Part shown: positions 36,551 through 47,384 of the stretch, piece after piece
Numbering within the stretch: position 1 is the first letter of the stretch
Layout: every line of letters starts with the position of its first letter
Assembly: GCA_032158295.1 (NCBI GenBank)
Contig: CM063247.1
Span: 13,804,009-13,868,008 of the forward strand
From: Pycnopodia helianthoides
Taxonomy: Eukaryota > Echinodermata > Asteroidea > Forcipulatida > Asteriidae
Reading direction: 5' to 3'
DNA length: 64,000 bases
Translations under genes and position numbers: made by a program
The notes under the pieces: generated by a model
The model's input: the letters and a program-made list of their open reading frames with translations, nothing else
Database searches by the model: none
What the model was told of the DNA's origin: nothing

Positions 36551-37725
36551 GAGAAAGCAACTCATACGCAAAACTTCCATAGCGTCAAACGCCATAAGCC
36601 TTTTTGAGATTAGCGTGGACACAATAGGATGCCACTGCTTGGTTTGGGTCAACCTGTCTATATACACCAAGCGAAACGTGCAGACTATAGATCCATCATA
36701 TCTCAAAATGGCTAATGCCATTAATCGATACCATACACAACATGAACACTCCAAGTTAAAGTTGCATTATGGGAAACTATTACAAACCTTATTGATATCT
36801 GCCACAACTGAATATGTCCTAATTTAGTCATCGAGGGGGGTCTTCCTCCATTAAGCAATTCAGTCACGTGATGACATTTTTGCATAGTTAATTTATATGT
36901 TTAAATTTAACCATCCTTTAAAGAATGAAAAGGAAGCATCACAAGAAGAGTCACTTTGTGTTTATTCTGTTTGTACATGTACATGTCCAGATAGTGTACA
37001 TTGTACATGTCCCGATATTAGGAACCTGCGTCATGGAAGGTAAAGTTTCTGCCTAGATTGATGTTTTTTAAACACTGGAAATTAAGACGACAGTCCGAAA
37101 TATCTGTAGTAAGTTTTGGTATCTCACGATCAGCAGCTTTGCATGTTTTTTTTCACAGAGTGTTCTGATGTGTAAGGAACTTTTCTACATAAAACGTGTA
37201 GAGAACTTTGTTCATTTTCCGTGTAAATCACACACATTGGGCTTAAACTTTAGATTTTGAACAGAATTTCATAGTTCATTCATGAGCCCATTGCTTACTA
37301 CTAATGCTGAGGAAAAGTTGTGTAATATCGTCCCTGTCAGTCATTCTAAAAAAAAATCCGCAATATTTATTATCATGTGGTTTGAAAATGTGCCAAACGG
37401 AATGTGTTTTGGGTTATTGGTATCATGACTCCACCTATAGCTACACTAGAAACAGTTATTGTTAAGGCCCATCTCGAATTATAGTCCCAACTATAGATTA
37501 GCGAATTTGAGTACGGTGTACCCATTGAGCAGTACCACAGTTGGGTCAAAATTCAAGTTGGGGCGTCATACGATCTGGTCTGCTCGGCTGACAAGACAAC
37601 ATTGTTGAGATGAATCGAAATTGTTGCTAATGACGACGTCATCGAGGCGTGGCATGCTTCTTCCAAAGACCTTCAGAAAAATAGGACAACATTAATTATC
37701 AAGTTAACAAAAACAAGGGAAATTG

Positions 37726-37797
37726 ATTAGGCACGTTAATCTAGAGGTCGCAGGTTCAAATCCCGCTCCAGTCAATCTTTCTTTGTCCCACCCTTAA
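37726..37797 (+). repeat. tRNA-Asn-like repeat, 3' fragment (duplication copy B)
   Basis: Nearly identical to 32254-32325: GCACGTTAATCTAGAGGTCG and TTCAAATCCCGCTCCAGTC. Confidence 0.65.
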
Positions 37798-38204
37798 ATA
37801 AGGAAAATTGTGAATATTCACAGATAGATTTAAGTTTCTGCACTACATTTTATATCGTCTTCATGATGGGAAAGTTGTGATTCATTATACAGTGGTAATC
37901 ACTGCAGGCTAGCATGCTTTGACAACAGCAATATTAGTTTCATTTAACTCTCAATTCGTAAGTAAAGTGGCCAGGCTTGTCCTCCCAGCCTCGTTTTGGT
38001 TACTTTGGTTTAAGCTGAAAGGGATTGGTATAGCCTACTGTGACAACAGAAGAATTTACAACCAGTTGGCGCAACCATCGTACCAATATTGCGTAAGCAC
38101 TCTTTAATATAATCATCTGAGTATATTCAATTTGCGCACAAAACACTTCATCAAATCAAAACTTTTCGTTTTGTCGGCAGAACAATTCTATAGGCTTAAC
38201 TTAA

Positions 38205-38581
38205 AGGAACATTACAGAATTGGTTTTTGCTAACAAAACAGTTGCTGGCAATGTAAGCACTTTATGTAATCCACCATATACATAAACTGACAAACCTGTA
38301 GAAGTTTGAGATTGATCGGCCATCTGGGTCACGAGAAAGTAGTGAAAAAACGGTTACACATTTGCATGAAATCTTGTAGGTTCAACAAACGAATAAAACG
38401 CTCACTGAGCGATAAACTCCAATCGGAAAATTAGTTTATTCATTTCTCATCAAATATGGCATTTCAGACAGAAATATTTCAAGGGATGTTTCCTACTATC
38501 ATCATCATTAGACCGTGTAAGTTTTATGTAAATCTGTGATCAAAAAGAATATTTTACAATTACCAATTCTGTAATGTTCCT
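38205..38581. mobile_element. TTAA-type MITE, AGGAACATTACAGAATTGG family
   Basis: A 377-base element with inverted ends AGGAACATTACAGAATTGG / CCAATTCTGTAATGTTCCT. It is flanked by TTAA (38201-38204, 38582-38585). The matching position in duplication copy A (32718-32721) has a single TTAA and no element. TTAA insertion is typical of piggyBac-class transposition. Confidence 0.9.
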
Positions 38582-38772
38582 TTAAGTTGTTAGTCCTAAT
38601 TTAATGATCGTCCAAACTAAAGCATGCTTCTTCTTTTCACTTATACTATACGGGGAGAGAACCAACTTTTGCTGAGACAGAAGTTGAGCCACATTTACTA
38701 AAACCAAATAATTCGTGACAAACTATGCATGAAATTTAAAAAATAAACAAATACAAACAATGACTGACTTAC

Positions 38773-39032
38773 TTAAAAAGTAACACATAACTTGCCGACG
38801 TCGAATTTCACGATGCAAGATTCAGGCTCCGACCCGAGTACGTCTGCGAGTGTGAAGGAACATACGTGACTGGAGGCTCCATGCTTGTCGCAATACCTAG
38901 CAATTTGTGCTCTCAGGTCGTCGTCGTGTGTACTTCGGCATTCACCCTCTAAGTAGAGGACGGCATTGTCGATCAGTAAGTTTTTCGAGCCGCAGTCCAA
39001 GTCCACTGTACTATCGGGTTCGTAAGAGGTGG
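38773..39032 (-). CDS. Lectin-like copy B, exon 2 (lectin domain)
   Basis: Acceptor TTTGATTCCAG as in copy A. The frame ends GKLCVTF and TAA, two codons later than in copy A. Six cysteines are conserved in spacing. Confidence 0.8.
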
Positions 39033-39741
39033 CTGGAATCAAATAAAAAAAGAACACTTAGTCTTAAGCTTGCATCATCCTCCTTTAGGGCACGGTACAC
39101 GTTTGGTATTGACTCTGAAAATCAATGGCAATAAAAACTTACTTGGTAAGAAGTACAGCAGCTTTAGGTAGTACAATGCATTTTGAGAAACTTTTAACTT
39201 TCGAAGTACTACGGTTATGGGAAATATGTCACTTTTTATTCCCAGAAATTTAAAAATGCTTCTCAGACTGTGTATTCCTATAGGGGAATATTCTTCCTGC
39301 GTGGAAGTATTCGCTTCGGTTTTTCGGTGATATCTCAAAAACGCGACTAGTTTTATTGTATGTACCTACATTTATATAGGATTAACACAATCAGTAGGCT
39401 CCAATTACCAAACGTATGCAGCACCTATTTACACAATGTCTTAATTACTGCTGAATTGGCGAAAATGTTAGGAGTTGTTAAAGATATTTCTATCAAGGAT
39501 GATAAAGGAAAAAATCAAAAAGAAATCACAAAGCATTGTATCTAATTGACAAGTACAAACAAATTGATAAAATGTTATTCAATTTTGCAGCAAGGTTTTA
39601 CAGAACATAAATTAAGGCAAAACAAACAATTTACAGAGTTCAAAAACCAAGTAAAAACAAATACTCACATGTAGAAGCTTGGAATCCGTGAGCACCGAGG
39701 ACAAGTCCAAGGCAGAGGATGATGGCGCCAAGACGAAGCAT
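38773..39741 (-). CDS. Small secreted SUEL-type lectin-like protein, copy B
   Basis: Two exons, 39741-39669 and 39032-38773, give 110 residues. The signal peptide is identical to copy A (MLRLGAIILCLGLVLGAHG differs by one residue). The domain has the same six cysteines. The ends match copy A exactly (SYEPDSTVDLDCGSK; TLADVLGSEPESCIVKFDVG), while the centre differs strongly (LEGECRSTHDDDLRAQIARY against IDGECSGAQGVDLRSQIAGY). The C terminus is two residues longer (CVTF). The intron of 636 bases carries a TTAA-type MITE in the opposite orientation to that in copy A. Both copies keep open frames, splice sites and promoters, so both look functional. Confidence 0.75.
39084..39430. mobile_element. 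TTAA-type MITE in lectin B intron, reverse orientation
   Basis: Reads as the reverse complement of the 33569-33950 element: starts GGGCACGGTACACGTTTGG and ends ACCAAACGTATGCAGCACC. The terminal TTAAs have decayed. Confidence 0.7.
39669..39741 (-). CDS. Lectin-like copy B, exon 1 (signal peptide)
   Basis: Same length (73 bases), start and donor (ACAT|GTGAGT) as copy A exon 1, with a few substitutions. The hydrophobic core IILCLGLVLG is typical of a secretory signal. Confidence 0.8.
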
Positions 39742-39848
39742 CGTAATGTGTAAGGAATGCGTTGAACACGGCTGCAGAAAAACTGTGGAAAATCTTGCAG
39801 AGAATTGTCTTCAGTTGAAATAGTGTGACCACTGCATGCGTCCGCTCC

Positions 39849-39859
39849 CCTTTTTATAG
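39849..39859 (-). promoter_or_regulatory. TATA box of lectin-like copy B
   Basis: TATAAAAAGG on the minus strand, 117 bases before the ATG, with a shared CCAAT motif at 39957-39961. Similarity to copy A stops about 30 bases beyond the CCAAT box, where a 2.6-kb insertion begins. Confidence 0.65.
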
Positions 39860-39992
39860 TAAACGGTTAGATAGTCCCCGCCCCTAAAAGTGCGATTCAA
39901 CCCGTGTAGGGAGCTTAGCAGTGATCCCACCACAGAGACAACACTGGCACTTTTGACCAATCAGAGTGTGTTAAAATACTGAATATTCATTA

Positions 39993-42564
39993 GGGTAACC
40001 CGTTCACAAACAATGTGGTCTCCCACAGGGCCCTGAGAATAACAAAAATGTCAAGAAAAAGAAACCATGCACGATAAAAACGTAAATTAGGAGGAGCAAA
40101 TAAACAGTGTTTTAAAGGCAAGGTATACCTTTGGTTTGTTGGGCCCGTTTAATTGTTTTAATCCTATATAAATGTAGATATAAATATACAATAAATCAAA
40201 CCTGTGAAAATTTCATTTCAAAAGGCAGTCGCGTTTATGAAATATCGCCAAAATCCGCAGCAAATAACTTTCACGCATAAAGAATAATCCCTAATAGGAA
40301 TACACGATCTGAGAAAAAGAAACGTTTCTAAGGATTTAAATTTTGGGGATTAAAACTGACATACTTTTCCATATCCGCATTATTTTTAATTGAAATATTT
40401 CTTTAAAATGCTTTATACTATCGAAAGTTGCTGTACTTCTAACCAAGTCAGTTTTTATTGCCATTAATTTTTTAGAGTGACTACCAATCGTGTACCTTCC
40501 CTATACAGAAGTAAACATGTATCTATTATTTACATAAAGACATCACAAATAACAACAACAGCAGAAAATGAATCAAATAAAAGAAAGTAAAGCCGGTCAA
40601 TAAAACTAAGACACATTACGTACAAATAAGTTTAATAACCTCTGTCAATTAAAAGAAGCAACAAGATAATACCAATTCAAAAGCGGTGATTAAAACTTCA
40701 ACACATTACGTACAATTTAACACGTTAGCTTTGAGCAGGGATTTAAACGAAGCAATATTGTAGTGGCAGATCTGGCAGTTTTACTAAAAATTGTTCCAGG
40801 CAGTAATCCCTTTAAAAAAAAGGTTTACATTTACTTTTGAAGGGATTCGAGTATAATAAAGCTGTCTGCTTCTGAGATGGGCATTAATGATAATTAATTT
40901 TAGCACTTATACAATTTCAACGTGTTTTCGTTAAAGCACTCGGTTTTGTATTTAGGAATAGCAAGTGTGTCATCAGTCGCGTGTCTAGTTATGTAATGAT
41001 GCACATCGGATACTTTACTAACATCTTTTGAGAGGTAAAAAGGGGCAAGATTATTTATTGGAACATTCATGAGCACTGCCCGCAGATACACGAACCACTG
41101 TTGTAGAGGTGCACAACCACAATCATGGGTACGCTTTTTGTTACACGGACACCAAATGAACAACACATACATATTGAGTAACTCTTTTCAGTTCTGGTAT
41201 TTGACAAACTCAAGTACTTTCTACTCTTCATTCACACAGCGCTGGTTAATTTATTTACAAACAACATTGAGATAACTGTTACATCACTGGTTTTCAAACT
41301 GTTGTTCGTAACATGGGCACGGAAAAAAATGTGTACCCATGATTGTGGCTGTGTATAGAGGCACCCATCCTAATGTACAAAGCATGGCCGTAGGAAGCGG
41401 TACGGCCATAGCCGTACCAATATTCTTTTTAAATTTTACCACCCCCCCCCCCTTTCCAGGTAGCATCTGTTTGCCCGATATCAAATTTGAATCAAGTAAA
41501 AAAAATAAAAAAAGCTTGGTGAACATTTACCGCTGATTGTTTTCTAGCATGGGCAATGTCTTCTTGGAGAAATTTTTAAAAACATTTTCAAGTTCTTATT
41601 TTCAAAATCGCCAATAATTATTTTATGAGGGACCTTTTTATTGTTATTATTAACCAGAATATCAAAATACACGTAGGTCACGTTTTGTTCTATTTTTCAT
41701 AGCCGTCACCAACACACTCCTTTTAAAAAATGCTTTCAATACTCTAATGTAAAGTGTAGGCCCCCTTTTTATTGTTTTTAAAATTGTATTTATCTACATG
41801 TTAGGGTATGCTTGCATCTAGTAAAAAGAGGTTTGTATGCCCTTTTAAAAACAATTTTTTTTACATTTACTTTTGAAGGGGTTTGAGTATAATAAAGCTG
41901 TCTGCTTCCGAGATGGGCATTAATGATAATTAAGTTTAGCACTTTCATAATTTCAACGTGTTTCATTTAGTAGTATGACCCCAATTGTCCCAGATCCTAC
42001 CACCAGCGGGTTGTGTGATAAAGGACCGAGCCTTAGTGTGGGATATGATGCCCAAAATCGGCACAAGATTTGTTTTTCCTACAAGCAGGTGCATCTCTAA
42101 ATTTTGTTTGAGCTCACAAAATCTCAACAGTAAATGAAGTGGCCTTAATTATGAGCTGTTATATAGTGCCCCCCCCCCCCCCATTTACCAATTACGTCCA
42201 GCATGTTCCATGCATACAACACCCTCCCCCTCCCCCCTCCCTATTTTAAAGATGGAAATATGAGTACATGTACTTTATTAGAGAGTAAACCAATAAGCTC
42301 AAAAAGTGAGGAAAATGTGGCCAGGAATTACATCACATTACTGCACCACAGAGCATCTAGAATGAACACATTTCCTGGGGCCCTTTAGCGGGCCCCCGAC
42401 CCCGGCGCCATAATGGCTTTGCACTCGCATTGGCTCATGACTCCGCTTCTCAAAATAGGCCTGACCAATGTCTTTGAGCTTCCTACGGGCCTGTTAAGTA
42501 AATCACTGGAAAGGAGTACGTATCACACCCTTTACCTAGAATATATGGCAGCACTCTTTTGAAG
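39993..42564. other. Insertion in duplication copy B upstream of lectin B
   Basis: Interrupts sequence continuous in copy A at about 34,500. Contains a TTAA-type MITE (40,112 to about 40,505), a direct repeat (40,824-40,930 and 41,861-41,964, about 105 bases) and an inverted pair near 41,109 and 41,332. No protein-coding similarity seen. Confidence 0.65.
40112..40505. mobile_element. TTAA-type MITE, diverged
   Basis: TTAA at 40112-40115, left end AGGCAAGGTATACCTTTGG. The right end, ACCAATCGTGTACCTTCCC, lacks the final TTAA. The interior resembles the 33569 element (CTGTGAAAATTTCA..TTCAAAAGG). Confidence 0.65.
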
Positions 42565-42710
42565 TTTAAGGGCTTCTAATACAGAAAACGGATGCCTTGT
42601 TGTTTTTTGTGGTTATACGGTGATGTTTATTTATAAAGAACAAGATGTCTTAGTATTTACCTAAAATATGTTTCTCACGCACCCTGGATAAAACAGTCAC
42701 ATCTGTCAAT

Positions 42711-43145
42711 TAGTTGATGATGTTTTGTTAAACGAATTTGATATCTGACACATTAGAAATGAATGTTGACTCGTTTGGGGTTTGACGCCATATGGTGTTT
42801 CGATGGTGTCATCCACACCAGTGGTCTCTCACACAGTGTGCACAGTGTGTCTTGAGCTCTTCCAGTGCTCTATCTAACCGGCAGGCAAAACGCTCCATCC
42901 CCGTCCAGGCCATCGTTACAGTCACACGCATGGATCATTTTACTTCAACTTGCCACCGTCAATAAATGCATCATGTTTCCAAAACGTGTGCTTGTCTCCG
43001 CCACTATATGTCTCTGTACTTACCTTAGCGATTCTCCATCAGTTGATAACAGGTGCCCTATACATCACCAGTGGCAATTGTCATGTTCCGTTCGAGCCAA
43101 CGAATCTCTGTGTATGTGATAGTTTCTATACTTTATGTAATACTA
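42711..43145. other. Spacer between duplication and minisatellite; EGF-like remnant
   Basis: The minus strand near 42,875-42,935 reads HACDCNDGLDGDGAFCLPVR then stop, resembling the last part of an EGF-like repeat (CxCxxGxxGDGxxC). No good acceptor precedes it, so it is at best a gene fragment. Confidence 0.25.
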
Positions 43146-43995
43146 GTTGATATGCCCCTTCAACCTACCCCAGATTCCCTGTCCCACATAGCCTCCCTTC
43201 AACCCACCCCAGATTCCCTGTCCCACATAGCCTCCCTTCAACCCACCCCAGATTACCCCTCCCCCCATAGCCTCCCTTCAACCTACCCCAGATTCCCCCT
43301 CCCCACACAGCCTCCCTTCAAACCACCCCAGATGTCCCTCTCCCCCACAGCCTCCCTTCAAACCACCCCAGATGTCCCTCTCACCCATAGCCTCCCTTCA
43401 AACCACCCCAGATGTCCCTCTCCCCCATAGCCTCCCTTCAACCTACCCCAGATGTCCCTCTCCCCCACAGCCTCCCTTCAAACCACCCCAAATTCCCTCT
43501 CCCCCACAGCCTCCCTTCAAACCACCCCAGATGTCCCTCTCCCCCACAGCCTCCCTTCAAACCACCCCAGATGTCCCTCTCCCCCATAGCCTCCCTTCAA
43601 CCTACCCCAGATGTCCCTCCCCCCATAGCCTCCCTTCAACCCACCCCAGGTTCTCTGTCCCACATAGCCTCCCTTCAACCCACCTCCCTTCAACCCACCC
43701 CAGATTACCCCCCCCCATAGCTCCTTCAACCCACCCCAGATGTCCCTGTCCCACATAGCCTCCCTTCAACCCCCCCCTTCAACCCCCAGATTACCCCCCC
43801 CCCATAGCTCCCTTCAACCCACCCAGATGTCCCTGTCCCACATAGCCTCCCTTCAACCCACCCCAGATTACCCCCCCCCCCATAGCCTCCCTTCAACCTA
43901 CCCCAGATGTCCCTGTCCCACATAGCCTCCCTTCAACCCACCCCAGATTACCCCCCCCCCATAGCCTCCCTTCAACCTACCCCAGATGTCCCTCT
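43146..43995. repeat. C-rich minisatellite, about 40-base unit, about 21 copies
   Basis: Units of CCTCCCTTCAACCCACCCCA with GATGTCCCTCTCCCCCATAG or variants (GATTACCCCCCCCCCATAG). Strongly strand-asymmetric, with C runs up to 12. Several frames are open only because of the repeat. Confidence 0.92.
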
Positions 43996-44375
43996 TCCCA
44001 TAGTCATCACAGCAAAGGGCCTGAGATGTCATGAAATATCTGGATATGTTTGTAACAACAAGACTTCCCTATTAGAATAGAGTTCATGAAAAAATTCGGC
44101 ATTATATGCTCATTACAAACTACCTTGAAAAGATTCACCCGGAACCAGTATCAGACAAAGTAAAATTACTGTTGACATAAAGAGCATTTTTTACAGACAA
44201 TATGACCCAATAAGCACATCGTAGACGTTTATAGAGCTTATTAACCATCTGGCGAGGTGACTGCAGAGGAAGATGTCTCGGTCTAGTCATCATCAATCGC
44301 TCATTCTGTCTATTACTTAGTCATGAATACACACCAGCTCAATCTTTTTCAGGATAAGTTGCGCTTTTTTGAAAT

Positions 44376-44490
44376 AGGGAGACCGCCAACATAGGGCTAT
44401 GGTAGCTCAGTTGGTAGAGCGCCGGTACGTTAATCTGGAGGTCGTTGGTTTAAATCCCGCTCAAGTCAATTTCTCAATGTTCAACCACAA
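44376..44490 (+). repeat. tRNA-Asn-like repeat, plus-strand copy 1
   Basis: Cloverleaf-like segment 44395-44467: D arm GCTCAGTTGGTAGAGC, anticodon loop ACGTTAA (GTT, Asn), TTTAAAT T loop. Flanked by AGGGAGACCGCCAACATAG and a TTTCTCAATGTTCAACC tail shared with other copies. Confidence 0.75.
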
Positions 44491-44544
44491 ACCATTTGAA
44501 ATTTACCCAGTCAGTTTCCCTTATGGTTTATTACTTGACATTAA

Positions 44545-44830
44545 AAAAAAAAGTCGCATCCCCTCAAGGTGATCCCGTGGCTGCAGCTTCCCAGGTTGTA
44601 TCGTAAACTTGGGTGTGATCCCTGGCTACATGGCAGTTAACGGTTGCATGGCTTCTTACTGGCACCCCCGAACAAAGATATTGACAAAATAGGGAGACCG
44701 CCAACATCGGGCTAGATAGCTCAGTTGGTAGAGCGCCGGTACGTTAATCCGGAGGTCGTTGGTTCAAATCCCGCTCTAGTCAATTTTTTCTTTGTTCAAC
44801 CCCAACATTTTTGAAATAATCTGACAAAGA
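44545..44830 (+). repeat. tRNA-Asn-like repeat, plus-strand copy 2 with long 5' flank
   Basis: tRNA-like segment 44710-44781 (72 bases): acceptor GGCTAGA/TCTAGTC pairs fully, D arm GCTC/GAGC, anticodon stem CCGGT/TCCGG with loop ACGTTAA, T loop TTCAAAT with a mismatched stem. Position 33 is C, not the usual T. The 5' flank (CTTCCCAGGTTGTATCGTAA, CCTGGCTACATGG, CTGGCACCCCCGAACAAAGA) recurs at the minus copy near 13,870-13,970. Confidence 0.78.
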
Positions 44831-46279
44831 TTAGGTTCTAACCCATCCCTATAACAAACTTTAAAAGAAGTGCAAAGTTGATTTATATCAAGGAGATCGT
44901 TTCCAAGTTCACTATTAAATATCAACGTTATCATTCTGGAGCAAAATAACAATAGTGTTGTTGTTCTTGTTGTTTGTTTGGGTGGTGTTTTTTTTAGGGG
45001 GTGGGGGAGGGGTGATTTCCGTGAGAGTACTAACGAGAGTTTTAAAATAATATGACAGTTTCATAGTAACCCAACACAAAGGTAATACACAATACCGTTG
45101 TTTAACTTGCTCTCGTTAAGTATAATAGTTTCTACAAGCAAACATTTAACAGCAGTGGGAAGATTAGGTTTCATAAGCTTCTCGTGTTGTTCAATGTCAT
45201 AATGCCGGCCACCGACGGCTGTTTCCGTTAGATTAAAAAAAATAGTTTTGGGATATTTTCCGAACCAAACACAAATTTACTGGTTGGTACATTACGATGG
45301 AAGTGCAGTATCGGGGTGCAGTGTTTCTGTTTTTAAATCATTCTCAACGTTAGCAATAGATTGTGCAAAAGTTGTTTGTGATGTGTTTGGTGCTGGTGGT
45401 TTAAGCATCTTGATAAATGATCCCCCTGGAAATGTAACATCTCACAGAGAAAACGATTTATGTGAAAATAATGTTAATTTTGTTATATATATATATTGTT
45501 CACCAAGTTGTTAAGGTATTTCATGCAAACTAGGAAATGTACTCTTAAAAACAGTCTTGTACCACCCCTTTGCTATTTATGATATCGTTAATATCTTGTT
45601 GTACAATATTTGTCTGGTAGCAAGCCCGATTGGAAATAATGATAAAAATGGCTAAATTAATATTCAATTAGTTTTGAGGTATCAAATTCTAAAGAAATCT
45701 TTAAAAACATTTTTTTTAAATCCCAACATGAACAGTCAGACAAATGAATGCTTTATTGAGTAACTACATGTAAATGTTTCCAAATTTTTGCCAACTATAA
45801 AAATGTGAAAGAACATGCAACAGTCACACACTTTTGCTCCCAACCAAACTGATGTATGTGCGAACGCAGGTTGCTATTTCCTGGTTAGACAATTAAAATA
45901 TGAAAGCATAAAAAACAAGGCTAAGTATTAATTAATTTATCGAAACCGATGAAAAACACCACCCGGGAAACACTATTTTTATTGCAATATTAACTCATCT
46001 TGTCAAACTTTATTTTTAGCTGACTATATAAAATAAGCCGAACAACACGCCGAACAAAATACCTGTACATCTTCAGCACGTAGGAGTAATAATTATATGC
46101 AGCTTAAAACATATCTGGTATCTAAAGCTATCAAAAACTAGATGCATTCTTGAATACCATGCATTCATTCCAAAATGATTGTCTCTCACAATCACAGAAG
46201 AAAGATTATCGATCTGCAATTGATTTATTTGGATATATAGACAGTTGTATTTCAAATCTCAGTGCTTTTTAGTTTAATG

Positions 46280-46480
46280 TTCCACGTGCACTGGACTCAA
46301 GCTGCGGTGTTTCTGATCAGCAGAATGTGGGTTCGAGTCCTGGCCTGGACACTTGTGTCCTTCAGCAAGACACTCAGTTAACCATTTATGTCATCGTCCA
46401 TCGGATGGGACGTAAAGTCATTGGCCATGAGTTGTGTAAAACAGTCATGGGCAGTCACAGCCCTGCTCAACAAAGAGTGC
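46280..46480 (+). repeat. tRNA-Leu-like SINE, plus-strand copy
   Basis: GGACTCAAGCTGCGGTGTTT, GTGGGTTCGAGTCCTGG (B box), CACTTGTGTCCTTCAGCAAG, then CATCGGATGGGACGTAAAG. The A-box end is lost. Confidence 0.75.
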
Positions 46481-47031
46481 TGAGCAGTACTTAGCATTTG
46501 CTTAGCAGTTTGAAATATTATAAACCACTACACCAGTCAAACATACTATACCATTTGGCTGGTTAACTGCACTTTCTGTGCTAAGTGATTTTTTTTTTAA
46601 TTATGTCTTCAATCTTAAATGTCCAATGTTCTCTTCAAAATATTAAAATAAATAAGATTAAATATTTCTTTCATATAAAACTCAATGAAGATGGAAAGTA
46701 CTATTTTAAAGAACACATAGATTTGATTTCAGGTGATATGAACTTACACTTTGTGTTTGTGAGCTAGCTCCATGAAAGTTAGTAATAACATATTGCTTTT
46801 TTAAAACAATAATGCAAGGAATATAACTGATAAGTCTATATCAAGGTGAAAGTAAAACATCAGGCATCAAGGGAAAGGTGTTTTTTTTTCATTGACAATT
46901 TTTAACACTTGCAATTTTCAGAAGTCTGAATACAAGATAAATACTTCAAACTGCTAACCTTTATTGTGGAAGAGTTCCCCAGTATTATTATGTTTGATAT
47001 GTAGACTGTTCCTAGCCTCAATATGGGTTAC

Positions 47032-47311
47032 ATCAAGACCAAGACCAAGACCAAGACTACGTACATGATCAAAAACAAAACCAAGACCAAGACTACTTAA
47101 TGATCAAAAACAAAACCAAGACCAAGACTACGTACATGATCAAGACCAAGACCAAGACCAAGACCAAGACCAAGACCAAGACCAAGACCAAGGCCAAGAC
47201 CAAGACCAAGACCAAGACCAAGACCAAGACCAAGACCAAGACTACATACATGATCAAGACCAAGACCAACACCAAGACCAAGACCAAGGCCAAGACCAAG
47301 ACGTGGATATT
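47032..47311. repeat. AAGACC hexanucleotide array with spacers
   Basis: Long runs of AAGACC interrupted at intervals by ACTACGTACATGATCA-type spacers. All three plus-strand frames stay open (repeated KTKT, DQDQ types), which is a repeat artefact. Confidence 0.92.
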
Positions 47312-47384
47312 TGCAAGTATGTCTGAAACTCAGACCTGGAGGTTCAAACCCAGATAGAGTCCTGCCGTCGATTTTACCAAACTC

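Larger units (their letters stand above)
34650..42710. repeat. Segmental duplication, copy B
   Basis: Directly adjoins copy A in the same orientation. The left end matches 30,270-30,450 and the right end (42,567-42,710) matches 34,500-34,645. It is longer than copy A because of a TG expansion (35.66-36.55 kb), extra sequence at 36.91-37.42 kb, a TTAA MITE (38,205-38,581) and an insertion at about 39,993-42,564. Confidence 0.85.

Noticed and set aside
35532..36827. Cys/Val and His/Thr repeat frames
   Set aside because: They are translations of the TG/CA microsatellite.
43053..43925. Overlapping proline/serine-rich frames on both strands
   Set aside because: All arise from the 40-base minisatellite; no start context, splice sites or family match.
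44395..44781. Two tandem tRNA-Asn genes
   Set aside because: The cloverleaf is plausible, but position 33 is C, the T stem is mismatched, and long flanks are shared with other dispersed copies. Treated as a tRNA-derived repeat.
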